From Rhodobacter sp. (GTDB taxonomy: Bacteria > Pseudomonadota > Alphaproteobacteria > Rhodobacterales > Rhodobacteraceae), in NCBI GenBank assembly GCA_030066215.1, contig JASJCA010000012.1, positions 1 to 45,190 of the forward strand: a DNA stretch of 45,190 bases. The letters are read 5' to 3'. The position numbers were made by a program, and so were the translations under genes. Of this stretch, positions 17,482-26,078 are shown piece after piece (the stretch's first letter is position 1; every line of letters begins with the position of its first letter). The notes under the pieces were generated by a model. That model made no database searches and was not told the DNA's origin. It saw only the letters and a list, made by a program, of their open reading frames with translations.

Positions 17482-18762
17482 TCATTCCTGGGTCGCGACG
17501 CCGGAACGGCCGAATCCCAATTCCTGCGACCGGACCTTGATCCGAACCTTATCCCCTTCGAAGCTGAAAAGGTCATCTCGGCCCAGCGCTTCACCAGACT
17601 TCAGATCGTATATCCCAACGGTTTGCAGCGATTGGGTAAGGTGCCCTGGAATATCGTCTGGGGTCCGAGCGGCGGCACGGCAATACAGTTCAATCAACGC
17701 CCAATAGGGTTCGATTTCATCCGCAAGATTAGCGGGGTCGATTGCTCCGTCCATCTCGGCGTACATACCTGCCTTGGCGTCTTCTGCGGCGTCCGCGTCT
17801 CGCACAATCAAATCGGTCAAAGGCCGTCCCATTTCGACGCGAAACCACGGCGTCGCATGGCCGTTGATGATCAGGTCCCGATTGATCGACGCGTCATAGA
17901 TTTTGGCTGGGTCGTCGCCGAACCCCTCGCCTTTCGCAACGATCCCGAAGAAGCTGCCGACAGCGTTGTTGGCAAAAAGCACAAAGCTGACGGGCTGGCC
18001 GGTTGCTGCGCCGAAAAAGCCGGTCACGGCCGTGCGGGCAGCGCGTCCCCATTCCGCCGCCTTGCGGGTGCGAAGGTCGCTGCCACATCTGTCGGTACTT
18101 GGAAACATCGCCTGTAGCCCGGCCAGACGGATATGCACGCCGCCCTCCCGGGTCAGGCGAAATCCACGACCGAGGGGAAGGCCCGAGTCGAGGCGCTCGA
18201 CCCGCAAAGTGACGGAATTGGCGTTCGCAGTGCGGATGAACGTGCCCGAGCCGAAGATCGGTCTTTGCAGGATCACAGGCGATCCGATCGACGGGGCACG
18301 AGAGGCCGTGTCGGATTTGGGCCGATACTGCTCTGCGGCCGCCAACAGGGCCTCGCGATCGACATCGACAAGCTCCAGCTCGGACAGAAACCCGAGATTT
18401 GCGATGGTCTGGTTGGCGTCGGCGTTGAACGCTTTGACGATAAGGTCCGAGCTTTGCTTTTGCCGTTGCAGGTCGTTTGCGTTCGAGCGCTGGATCGACG
18501 ACAGCACCATGTCGCCCAACAATGACAGTGCCGCGACGGCAGCCGCAACCATCAGCGGATTTGCCCACCATTGCCGGCGCTCCCGTACCTGGCGGTCTTC
18601 CTCCAGTTTGTGGTTCTCGCGCTCGATACGCAGCTTTTCAAGCTCGAGCATCGCTTCGACCCTCAGTCGGGTCGTCTCGATGTCCTCACCGCTTGAAATG
18701 AGCTGTTCGAGGTCGTCGCGCCGCAACTCGGGCATGGTCCCATCTTCCTGGTCACCATGCAT
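17482..18762 (-). CDS. Membrane-anchored coiled-coil protein with a possible degenerate nuclease-like domain
   Basis: A 426-residue protein of no family I can name. Residues about 30-64 are a charged helix (LELEKLRIERENHKLEEDR), 69-90 a single membrane segment (MVAAAVAALSLLGDMVLSSI), then a helical linker. Residues about 209-307 (VHIRLAGLQAM, then AAEWGRAARTAVTGFF, GSFFGIVAKG, SINRDLIINGHATPWF) follow the order of a staphylococcal-nuclease fold, but the acidic and arginine catalytic residues appear to be missing. No signal peptide; the C-terminal domain is probably periplasmic. A second possible start is the ATG at 18735. It lies between the Lrp regulator and trxB and uses a wider range of codons than neighbours. 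Confidence 0.75.
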   Translation of the reverse strand: MHGDQEDGTMPELRRDDLEQLISSGEDIETTRLRVEAMLELEKLRIERENHKLEEDRQVRERRQWWANPLMVAAAVAALSLLGDMVLSSIQRSNANDLQRQKQSSDLIVKAFNADANQTIANLGFLSELELVDVDREALLAAAEQYRPKSDTASRAPSIGSPVILQRPIFGSGTFIRTANANSVTLRVERLDSGLPLGRGFRLTREGGVHIRLAGLQAMFPSTDRCGSDLRTRKAAEWGRAARTAVTGFFGAATGQPVSFVLFANNAVGSFFGIVAKGEGFGDDPAKIYDASINRDLIINGHATPWFRVEMGRPLTDLIVRDADAAEDAKAGMYAEMDGAIDPANLADEIEPYWALIELYCRAAARTPDDIPGHLTQSLQTVGIYDLKSGEALGRDDLFSFEGDKVRIKVRSQELGFGRSGVATQE

Positions 18763-18885
18763 GTTCGGCCGCCCCTATCTCTGACGCCAGCAAACGGAAT
18801 TCGCTTCACATGAGGGCTTAATCCGAATGCCCTGGTTGAAAGCAAACGCAAGCCACTTTACTTGATCGCCCGAGGGAGACAAGCC

Positions 18886-19854
18886 ATGGCCGAGACACGT
18901 CACAGCAAGGTTCTGATCATCGGGTCCGGGCCGGCGGGATACACCGCCGCGGTCTATGCCAGCCGCGCCATGCTGGAGCCGGTGCTGATCCAGGGCATCC
19001 AGCCCGGCGGGCAACTGACGATCACCACCGAAGTCGAAAACTGGCCCGGCGACACCGAGGTTCAGGGCCCCGATCTGATGGTTCGGATGGAGGACCACGC
19101 CCGCGCCGTCGGCACCGAGATCATCGGCGATCACATCAACCGCATCGACCTCGGCGTCCGCCCGTTCCGCGCCGAGGGCGACAGCGGCACGACCTACACC
19201 GCCGACGCGGTGATCCTGGCCACCGGCGCGCAGGCGAAGTGGCTCGGGCTATCGTCCGAGGAACATTTCAAGGGCTTCGGCGTCTCCGCTTGCGCCACCT
19301 GCGACGGGTTCTTCTATCGCGGCAAAGAAATCGTCGTGGTCGGCGGCGGCAACACGGCGGTGGAAGAGGCGCTGTTTCTGACGAACTTCGCCTCGAAGGT
19401 CACGCTGGTGCATCGCCGCGACGAACTCAGGGCGGAAAAGATCCTGCAGCATCGGCTGTTCAACAACGAGAAGGTCGAGGTCGTCTGGGACCACACCGTC
19501 GAAGAGGTGGTGGGCGGCGACAGCCCCAAGGGCGTCGAGGGCGTGCGGGTGCGCCACGTCAAGACCGGCGCGGTCACCGAGATCCCCTGTGCCGGTTTTT
19601 TCGTCGCCATCGGCCACGCGCCGGCGAACGAGCTGGTGAAGGACCAGCTCGAAACCCATATGGGCGGCTACGTCGTCACCAAGCCCGATTCGACCGAGAC
19701 CTCGATCCCCGGCGTCTTCGCCGCAGGTGATTTGACCGACCACATCTACCGCCAGGCGGTGACCTCGGCCGGGATGGGCTGCATGGCCGCGCTTGAGGCC
19801 GAGAAGTACCTCGCCGAGATGGGTGCAGATGCCGAGGTGCAGGCGGCGGAATAG
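18886..19854 (+). CDS. trxB: Thioredoxin-disulfide reductase
   Basis: FAD enzyme that reduces thioredoxin with NADPH. The 322 residues contain the FAD-binding [21 protein letters not shown] split across the first strand and helix, the redox motif ACATCDG (Cys136 and Cys139), the NADPH-binding [13 protein letters not shown] and the FAD-closing [17 protein letters not shown] at 18872 sets the ATG at 18886; the frame opens 8 codons earlier. The 676 bp after its stop have no gene and hold a family C repeat. Confidence 0.97.
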   Translation: MAETRHSKVLIIGSGPAGYTAAVYASRAMLEPVLIQGIQPGGQLTITTEVENWPGDTEVQGPDLMVRMEDHARAVGTEIIGDHINRIDLGVRPFRAEGDSGTTYTADAVILATGAQAKWLGLSSEEHFKGFGVSACATCDGFFYRGKEIVVVGGGNTAVEEALFLTNFASKVTLVHRRDELRAEKILQHRLFNNEKVEVVWDHTVEEVVGGDSPKGVEGVRVRHVKTGAVTEIPCAGFFVAIGHAPANELVKDQLETHMGGYVVTKPDSTETSIPGVFAAGDLTDHIYRQAVTSAGMGCMAALEAEKYLAEMGADAEVQAAE

Positions 19855-20296
19855 CGCGACACGGGGTGACGCCGGAATGGCCGCCAAGGCCTGGACGGAA
19901 CATTGGCCCCCTACATTCAGGATGCTGCCGCAGCCCAACCGCGCCCCCGGGGCGTCAGCCGTGGAATGCGCCCGGCCCGTTCGATGGGCTTTCGCCGCCC
20001 TACCGAGCCGACGGTCCCATCTCCCCCTAGGTCGGGCGCGATGCGTTGAAACTCCTGTGATTCTTGAAGCGTGCGGGCTCCAAAGCAATCACGGCGCACT
20101 TGACGAGGTGCCCACCCGCTGGGCCCGGCGCGATCCTGTTGCCACGTGGTGAGAGGCCCTTTCGAGCGACGCCTCAACGCCGAAAGCTCGCGCCTGTGGA
20201 CCTATGTGACAGGCCGTCGCGCACCGCCCAGGCGGTCGTTGCGCCGGGCTGCGCTTGGTAGCGTCTCACCGACTGTCCGTCCGGAGCCGTTTCAAA
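19855..20296. other. Gene-free region after trxB
   Basis: No reading frame with natural codon use, no tRNA-like fold and no terminator is seen. Short frames here have low-complexity Arg/Pro/Ala translations typical of non-coding GC-rich DNA. Together with the family C repeat it makes a 676-bp convergent gap. Confidence 0.6.
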
Positions 20297-20526
20297 GTGG
20301 CGGCGCCGCCAATCGACATGTCCGCCGGGCCGGGGCCCGGGTGCGGTCTGGGTCCTGCGCCTGCAGGGCCCGCGGTCTTGGACCTGCCCCCGCCCCGGCC
20401 TGTCGGGCGGATCGGGGGACCGGATCGTCTGGGATGCGCGGGGGTGCCAAGCCCCGCGCCGAAGCTTCGCGCCGGTCTTTACCTCATCCCGGGTTACGAT
20501 TCGGCAAACCGACCGCACGGTGGGCC
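20297..20526. repeat. Family C diverged repeat, copy 1 (about 230 bp)
   Basis: It shares three anchors, in the same order and spacing, with 38781-39012. The first is a 28-bp block beginning GTGGCGGCGCCGCCAATCGA and ending ATGTCCG. The second, 120 bp later in both copies, is GGACCGGATCGTCTGG. The third is a C-terminal-side block, ACCGCACGGTGGGCC against ACCGCGCGGTGCCC. Between anchors the two copies differ strongly. GGCGGCGCCGCC in the first anchor is a perfect dyad. It lies between trxB and the convergent acetyltransferase gene, ending about 5 bp before the stop of the latter. Confidence 0.7.
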
Positions 20527-20530
20527 GGGT

Positions 20531-21103
20531 TCAGAGCGACTTGGTCATCAAGACCGCCTCGGTCGGGGCCATGCCGAAGACCGTCACGTCGAACGGGCAG
20601 CGCGCGGTTTCACTGAAGCCCAACCGTCGATAGAACCGCATCGCGCCCTCGTTCGACGCCGCCACGATGAGCGCCACACCCGGCGCACCGGCCTCGCGCG
20701 CCAACGCTTCCGCATGGCGCAAAAGCGCGGCTCCCAACCCTCGCCCCTGCGCCTCCGGCAGCACCGCGACCACGTTGATGTACCAATACTCCGGCGCCTG
20801 ATGCTCCAGCGCCTCGATGGGACGAAAGATCTCCGGCACCTCCGGATCGGGCGGCGGCGACACCGCGGGCAATTGCAGGCTGATCATCGCCCCGGCCGGC
20901 GCAGCATCTGCTTCGATCACATGCGCAAAGCGGTGGCTAAACTGCCCCTCCTCGGCCAGAACCGTCGCCTGCCCGACCTGCATCGGATCGACGCCGGCGG
21001 GCGCCATCTCTGCCCAGATCGCGGGCAGCACGCCCTCGCTCGCCAGATCGATGCACCGCACCAGCAGATCGGCGTCGCCGAGTGTCGCGGCCCGGATTCG
21101 CAT
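20531..21103 (-). CDS. GNAT-family N-acetyltransferase
   Basis: A 190-residue acetyltransferase: MRIRAATLGDADLLVRCIDL at the N-terminus, the acetyl-CoA loop in VAVLPEAQGRGLGAALLRHA, and SNEGAMRFYRRLGFSET near the end. The acceptor is unknown. The ATG at 21103 was chosen because AGGAAGG precedes it and because it gives the family N-terminus; in-frame ATGs at 21142 and 21139 add 12-13 unlike residues. It follows the PhyH gene by 53 bp on the same strand and may share its transcript. Confidence 0.9.
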   Translation of the reverse strand: MRIRAATLGDADLLVRCIDLASEGVLPAIWAEMAPAGVDPMQVGQATVLAEEGQFSHRFAHVIEADAAPAGAMISLQLPAVSPPPDPEVPEIFRPIEALEHQAPEYWYINVVAVLPEAQGRGLGAALLRHAEALAREAGAPGVALIVAASNEGAMRFYRRLGFSETARCPFDVTVFGMAPTEAVLMTKSL

Positions 21104-21156
21104 CTGGCCTTCCTGCAGGGTGTTTGCGCGATCATCCATCATTTCAGAGCCTTAGC

Positions 21157-21975
21157 CTAGTGTCCCAGTTGGGATATCTGCGCCCCATCCCGCCAGATCA
21201 CCGGGAACCAATCCTCGCGCAGGCGCTCGCCCGGCCGCATGCCGTGGCCCGGAAACGGCGGCGAGGTCTTGCCCGGCCGCTCGACATACCGCGCGTCGTC
21301 GCCCACCAGACGCAGCGAGAACGCCCGCCGCCGCCGGTCGGTCACATTGCCGCGCGCGCCGTGCAAGGTCTTGAAATGAAACGCAACCGCGTCGCCGGGC
21401 CGCATCGACCATTCCAGGATGTCGAACCGCATCGGCTCGGCATCGGGGTCGGGGACGGGCATATAGGCGTTCTCGTCGGCATAGAAGTTTTCTTCCGACA
21501 GCCAGCGGGTCGGCAGCACCGGCCGCGGCCACAGATGCGAGCCCTTCACGCAGCGCAAGGTGGCGTCGGTCACCGGATCCAAGGGCGACCAGAAGCTGAC
21601 CGTCTGCCGCCCTTCGACAAAGTAATACGGCCCGTCCTGATGCCAGGGCGTGGGTTTCGAAGTGCCGGGTTCCTTGACCAGCACGTGGTCATGAAACACC
21701 TGCACGGCCTCAGACCCCATCAGAGCCGCAGCCACCTCTGCAGCTTCGCTGTCGCGGATGACACGCTCGAACTCGGGGATCCGGGTCCAGTTGCAATAGT
21801 CGTCGAAAAACCGCCCCGCTTCGCCATCGTGCAAATTCTCGGCCGCGTAGGGCCCTGGTTCGGCGAGGTTTCGCTCGATCCCGGCGGCCAGCTCGTCGAC
21901 CCAATCGGCGAAGAGGCCCTCGATCAACACCGCCCCGTCGCGCCGATAGGCCGTTATCTGATCCGCCGTCACCAT
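21157..21975 (-). CDS. Phytanoyl-CoA dioxygenase (PhyH) family protein
   Basis: Non-haem Fe(II)/2-oxoglutarate oxygenase of 272 residues. The iron ligands are visible as HxD in TPWHQDGPYYF (His112, Asp114) and a distal histidine in FKTLHGARGN (His205); the arginine-rich RRRRAFSLRLVGDD then supplies the 2-oxoglutarate-binding Arg. The family includes phytanoyl-CoA, ectoine and small-molecule hydroxylases, and the substrate cannot be assigned. The ATG at 21975 (MVTADQITAYRRDG) is the family-like start, though the frame opens 30 codons earlier. It is divergent from the ATP sulfurylase gene. Confidence 0.9.
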   Translation of the reverse strand: MVTADQITAYRRDGAVLIEGLFADWVDELAAGIERNLAEPGPYAAENLHDGEAGRFFDDYCNWTRIPEFERVIRDSEAAEVAAALMGSEAVQVFHDHVLVKEPGTSKPTPWHQDGPYYFVEGRQTVSFWSPLDPVTDATLRCVKGSHLWPRPVLPTRWLSEENFYADENAYMPVPDPDAEPMRFDILEWSMRPGDAVAFHFKTLHGARGNVTDRRRRAFSLRLVGDDARYVERPGKTSPPFPGHGMRPGERLREDWFPVIWRDGAQISQLGH

Positions 21976-22128
21976 CGCCGCCCCCGTCTTGCCCGCTGCA
22001 ATAGAGACCAAATTGCCGCAATCCGCCAGCATCCCCGCGCATGGCTTGAATTTCGCCGCATTCAAAGGCTAGAGCGCGCGCAAACAAAGGCCCGCGCCGC
22101 GACAAGCGGCCCAGACGAGTAGACCGAC

Positions 22129-23835
22129 ATGCAGCTGCGAAACCTCGCCCCGATCCCCGAACTCTACGTCTCGTACGACAGCGCGCTGAAGCTGAAGGTC
22201 GAGGCCGCCGACCTGCCGTCCTGGGACCTCACCCCGCGCCAGATCTGCGACCTGGAACTTCTGATGAACGGCGGCTTCCACCCCTTGAAGGGGTTCATGA
22301 CGGAGGCCGACTACGACGGAGTGGTCGAGGGGATGCGGCTGGCCGACGGCGCGCTTTGGCCGATCCCGGTGACGCTGGACGTGGGCCAAGGCTTCGCCGA
22401 CCGCATCGAGCTGGGCCAGGACATCGCGCTGCGCGACCAGGAGGGCGTGATCCTGGCGATCATGTCGGTCACCGACAAATGGACCCCCGACAAGCACCGC
22501 GAGGCCGAGGCCGTCTTTGGCGCCGACGACAGCGCGCATCCGGCGGTGAACTACCTGCACAACTCTGCCGGTCCGGTCTATCTGGGCGGCCCGATCACCG
22601 GCATCCAGACGCCCGTGCACTACGATTTCCGCGCCCGCCGCGACACGCCGAACGAGCTTCGCGCCCTGTTCCGCAAGCTCGGCTGGCGCCGCATCGTCGC
22701 CTTCCAGACCCGCAATCCGCTGCACCGCGCGCATCAGGAGCTGACCTTCCGCGCCGCCAAGGAGGCGCAGGCGAACCTCTTGATCCACCCCGTCGTCGGC
22801 ATGACCAAGCCCGGCGACGTCGACCACTTTACCCGCGTACGCTGTTACGAGGCGGTGCTGGACAAATACCCCGGCTCGACCACCTCGATGAGCCTCTTGA
22901 ACCTGGCGATGCGCATGGCCGGCCCGCGCGAGGCGGTCTGGCATGGGCTGATCCGCGCCAACCACGGCTGTACCCACATGATCGTCGGCCGCGACCATGC
23001 CGGCCCGGGCAAGAACTCAGCGGGCGAAGAGTTCTATGGGCCCTACGACGCCCAGGACCTGTTCCGCCAGCACCAGGAGGAAATCGGCATCGAGATGGTC
23101 GATTTCAAACACATGGTCTTCGTTCAGGAACGTGCGCAATACGAGCCCGCCGACGAGGTGCGCGACGGCGACACGGTGCTGAACATCTCGGGCACCGAGC
23201 TGCGCCGCCGTCTGCGCGAGGGCCTGGAAATCCCCGAATGGTTTTCCTTCCCCGAGGTCGTGGGCGAGTTGCGGCGCCGGTATCCGCCGCGGTCGAACCA
23301 GGGCTTCACCGTGTTCTTCACCGGCTATTCCGGCTCTGGCAAATCCACCATCGCCAACGCGCTGATGGTCAAGCTGATGGAGATGGGCGGGCGGCCGGTG
23401 ACGCTCTTGGATGGCGACATCGTGCGCAAGAACCTCAGCTCCGAACTGGGTTTTTCGAAGGAGCACCGCGACCTCAACATCCGCCGCATCGGCTTTGTGG
23501 CCTCCGAGATCACCAAAAACGGCGGCATCGCAATCTGCGCCCCGATCGCACCCTACGCCGCCACCCGCCGCGCCGTGCGCGAAGAGATCGAGCAATACGG
23601 CGCTTTCGTCGAGGTGCATGTGGCCACCAGCCTGGAAGAATGCGAACGCCGCGACCGCAAGGGTCTTTATAAGCTCGCGCGCGAAGGCAAGATCAAGGAA
23701 TTCACCGGCATCAGCGACCCCTACGACATCCCCGAGGCGCCCGAGATCCGGGTTGAGACCGAGAATGTCGAGGTCGACAACTGCGCACATCAGGTGATCC
23801 TGACCCTGGAAAGCCTGGGGCTGATCGCCGCCTGA
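22129..23835 (+). CDS. Bifunctional sulfate adenylyltransferase / adenylylsulfate kinase
   Basis: Fused enzyme of sulfate activation. Residues 1 to about 390 are a homomeric ATP sulfurylase, with QTRNPLHRAH (193-202) and IVGRDHAGPGKN (about 285-296) as its nucleotide motifs; it makes adenosine 5'-phosphosulfate (APS). Residues about 392-568 are an APS kinase with Walker A GYSGSGKST (399-407), LLDGDIVRKNLSSELGFSKE and RDRKGLYKLA; it makes PAPS. Fusion in this order occurs in alphaproteobacteria and in fungi, whose kinase-like domain is often inactive; here the P-loop is intact. It stands alone, divergent from the PhyH gene; no cysH or cysI lies in the window. Confidence 0.95.
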   Translation: MQLRNLAPIPELYVSYDSALKLKVEAADLPSWDLTPRQICDLELLMNGGFHPLKGFMTEADYDGVVEGMRLADGALWPIPVTLDVGQGFADRIELGQDIALRDQEGVILAIMSVTDKWTPDKHREAEAVFGADDSAHPAVNYLHNSAGPVYLGGPITGIQTPVHYDFRARRDTPNELRALFRKLGWRRIVAFQTRNPLHRAHQELTFRAAKEAQANLLIHPVVGMTKPGDVDHFTRVRCYEAVLDKYPGSTTSMSLLNLAMRMAGPREAVWHGLIRANHGCTHMIVGRDHAGPGKNSAGEEFYGPYDAQDLFRQHQEEIGIEMVDFKHMVFVQERAQYEPADEVRDGDTVLNISGTELRRRLREGLEIPEWFSFPEVVGELRRRYPPRSNQGFTVFFTGYSGSGKSTIANALMVKLMEMGGRPVTLLDGDIVRKNLSSELGFSKEHRDLNIRRIGFVASEITKNGGIAICAPIAPYAATRRAVREEIEQYGAFVEVHVATSLEECERRDRKGLYKLAREGKIKEFTGISDPYDIPEAPEIRVETENVEVDNCAHQVILTLESLGLIAA

Positions 23836-24038
23836 CCGCTGGGTGGCTGCCCGGTATTTGTGCATGTTCCCAACCGGTTGTGGCGGTGACGCAACAATCT
23901 TGCGCCGCCGAGTTCGGTGTGTCACCGGGGTGACATGCAGGAATTGAAATATGTCCTGGCGCCCTTAGACCTGACGTCAATCTCGCGCCGCGCTCGCGGT
24001 GCAGTCCGATTGTCGTACGCATTTCGAGGGGCAGCATC

Positions 24039-25292
24039 ATGACCGTCACATCCCACATTCACCGCCTCGTCCTGGGCCTTGCCATCGCCACCGCGGCGGC
24101 CGGCGGCGGCCTTGCCCAGGGCCTTACCTGCGCCTCGTTGCAGGATACCCCCATCGCGGCCAGCGGCGTCGTCAATGTCAGCCTCGATGCAGGAGACAGT
24201 ATCACGGTCACCGCCGGCTCCGGCAGCACCTCGATTCAGTTCGAAGGTCCGACCACCGCGTCGAGCTGCGGCTTCTTTCTGACGACGACCTCCTGCGCGG
24301 GCTCGGTGTTCTCCGCCGGCGAAACCGGCACGTTCACCCTCGAAGAGGTCAGCGGCCGCGTCGGCGGCACGCTGACCTGCAGCGAAGGCGCAGGGGGCAC
24401 GACGGGCGGCACCACGACGACGGCCATTGCCGGGGCCACCGCGGCCTCAGGCGCCGCCGCCGCCACGGGCGGCGCGTCTACCGCCGCCATCGGCAGCGCG
24501 ATTGCTGCCGGCACCTCCAGCAGCGGTGGCCCGGTCAGCGGCACCCGCAACAGCCTACGGTTTTCCACCGCCGGACTGGCCCCCGGCGGCGACCGGATGT
24601 GGAACGCCTGGGCCGCCGTGACCGGCCGCAGGTTTGACGGCACGATCGACGGCGACGGGATCGAGCTGACCGTCGGCGCCGACATGACCGTCGGCGCCGG
24701 CGTCAAGGCCGGCCTTGTGCTGTCCTACGGCGATTTCGACCTGACCTCGGCCGGCACAGCCATCGAGACCGAGGCGCTGAGCTACGGGCCTTACGTGTCG
24801 GTCGATTTCGGCAATCGGTGGAGCCTCGACGGCTTTCTGGTCTTCGCCCAGCCCGATTACGCCATTGCCGGCACCCGGTTCAGCGCCGACCGCCGCGCCG
24901 GCGGGTTGAACCTCAACGCCACCTACATGCTGGGCAGTGTCGAGGTGACCTCGTTCGTCGCGGTCCAGGGCTTTGCCGAGGATCACCCCGCCGTCGCCAT
25001 CGGCGGTGCCCCGGTGGCGGCGCGTACGATCTCCAGCCTCACCGGGTCGATCGGGTCCAAGGCGACCTTCAACCCCGGTCAAGCGGCGCGGCCCTATATC
25101 AGCCTCGCCGCCGAGGCCAACCGCTTCGACGACGGGCTTGGGACCGAGACCGAGAACGTGTCGCCGCGGCTTGGCGCCGGCATTGACGTGACCGGCAAAC
25201 GCGGCGATTTCCATCTGCACCTCGAGGGCGGCGAGATTTTCGACGGCACCCGCGACTATTCGATCGGCATCGGCTACAACATGCGGTTCTGA
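24039..25292 (+). CDS. Outer-membrane beta-barrel protein with Gly/Ala/Thr/Ser linker
   Basis: A 417-residue exported protein. It has a signal peptide (residues 1-27, ending GGGLAQ) and a short domain with paired cysteines (TCASLQD and SSCGFF, TTSCAG, LTCSEG). A low-complexity Gly/Ala/Thr/Ser stretch follows (about 119-168). The rest, about 250 residues, has alternating amphipathic strands such as VKAGLVLSYGDFDL and LSYGPYVSVDFGNRWSLDGF. It ends in aromatic Phe (SIGIGYNMRF), the Bam-recognition pattern, and resembles an autotransporter beta-domain without a long passenger. GAGGGGCAGCATC precedes the ATG. Function unknown; surface exposure of the cysteine-containing part is likely. Confidence 0.8.
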   Translation: MTVTSHIHRLVLGLAIATAAAGGGLAQGLTCASLQDTPIAASGVVNVSLDAGDSITVTAGSGSTSIQFEGPTTASSCGFFLTTTSCAGSVFSAGETGTFTLEEVSGRVGGTLTCSEGAGGTTGGTTTTAIAGATAASGAAAATGGASTAAIGSAIAAGTSSSGGPVSGTRNSLRFSTAGLAPGGDRMWNAWAAVTGRRFDGTIDGDGIELTVGADMTVGAGVKAGLVLSYGDFDLTSAGTAIETEALSYGPYVSVDFGNRWSLDGFLVFAQPDYAIAGTRFSADRRAGGLNLNATYMLGSVEVTSFVAVQGFAEDHPAVAIGGAPVAARTISSLTGSIGSKATFNPGQAARPYISLAAEANRFDDGLGTETENVSPRLGAGIDVTGKRGDFHLHLEGGEIFDGTRDYSIGIGYNMRF

Positions 25293-25360
25293 GGGCGCGG
25301 GCCGCGGCGGCGGCAGTTTCTGTTGGCCGCGGGGCGCCCGAGCGGGTAGCGTCGCGGCCC

Positions 25361-26035
25361 GTGACCGTCATCGCGCTAACCTCGATCCCGCCGCGGTTCG
25401 CCACGCTTGGCGCGCATCTCGAGGCGCTGCTGGCGCAACGGCCTGCCCGCCTCTGCCTGACGCTGCCCCACCGCTACCTCCGCTTCCCGGACTGGGACGG
25501 CGTGCTGCCGCCTTTGCCCGAGGGCGTCGAGCTGTTGCGCGACGAGGATCTCGGCCCCGCGACCAAGTTCCGCGCCGTCTTTGCCCGCTACGCGCAGGCG
25601 GATGTCCTGATCGCCGACGACGACTGCCGCTACGGCCCCGGCTGGCTGACTGCATTCGAGACCGCACGCCGGGCGCACCCGAACGCCGCGCTCGCCGCCA
25701 GCAGCTTTGACAGCGCCCGCCTCGGCCTGCCGCCCGGCCATACGATCGTGCAGGGCTTCGGCGGTGTCCTCTTGCGTCCCGCCGATCTTGGCCCGATGGA
25801 TCAGGGCCCTGGTGGAGCCGCGATTTGGGTCGACGACATTTGGCTATCCGCCCGTATTGCCCGGGCCGGGCTGCCGATTGTGCCCTGCCCCGAGGCCCGC
25901 GCCGCCGTCGCGCCAGTGGACGCTCCCGCCGCCCTACAGGACGCGCTGATCGAGGGCGAACCCCGCGCCATCCTGAACCGCCGCGCCGCGAAAGAGCTGC
26001 AGACCCGCCTCGGCATCTGGCAGCATCCGGCTTAG
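25361..26035 (+). CDS. Small glycosyltransferase-like protein
   Basis: A 224-residue protein. TVIALTSIPPRFATLGAHLE at the N-terminus and DVLIADDDCRYGPGWL in the middle fit a GT-A nucleotide-sugar transferase, with DDD as the metal-binding motif; WVDDIWLSARIARAG later resembles the acceptor-side ED/DD motif. No signal peptide or membrane segment. The GTG start at 25361 is the only start that keeps the first strand. It follows the barrel gene by 68 bp on the same strand and converges on the flavoprotein gene. Substrate unknown. Confidence 0.78.
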   Translation: MTVIALTSIPPRFATLGAHLEALLAQRPARLCLTLPHRYLRFPDWDGVLPPLPEGVELLRDEDLGPATKFRAVFARYAQADVLIADDDCRYGPGWLTAFETARRAHPNAALAASSFDSARLGLPPGHTIVQGFGGVLLRPADLGPMDQGPGGAAIWVDDIWLSARIARAGLPIVPCPEARAAVAPVDAPAALQDALIEGEPRAILNRRAAKELQTRLGIWQHPA

Positions 26036-26078
26036 ATCGCGGCAGTGCCTGCAGGGTGTGAGGTCGTCCGGGCAACCT

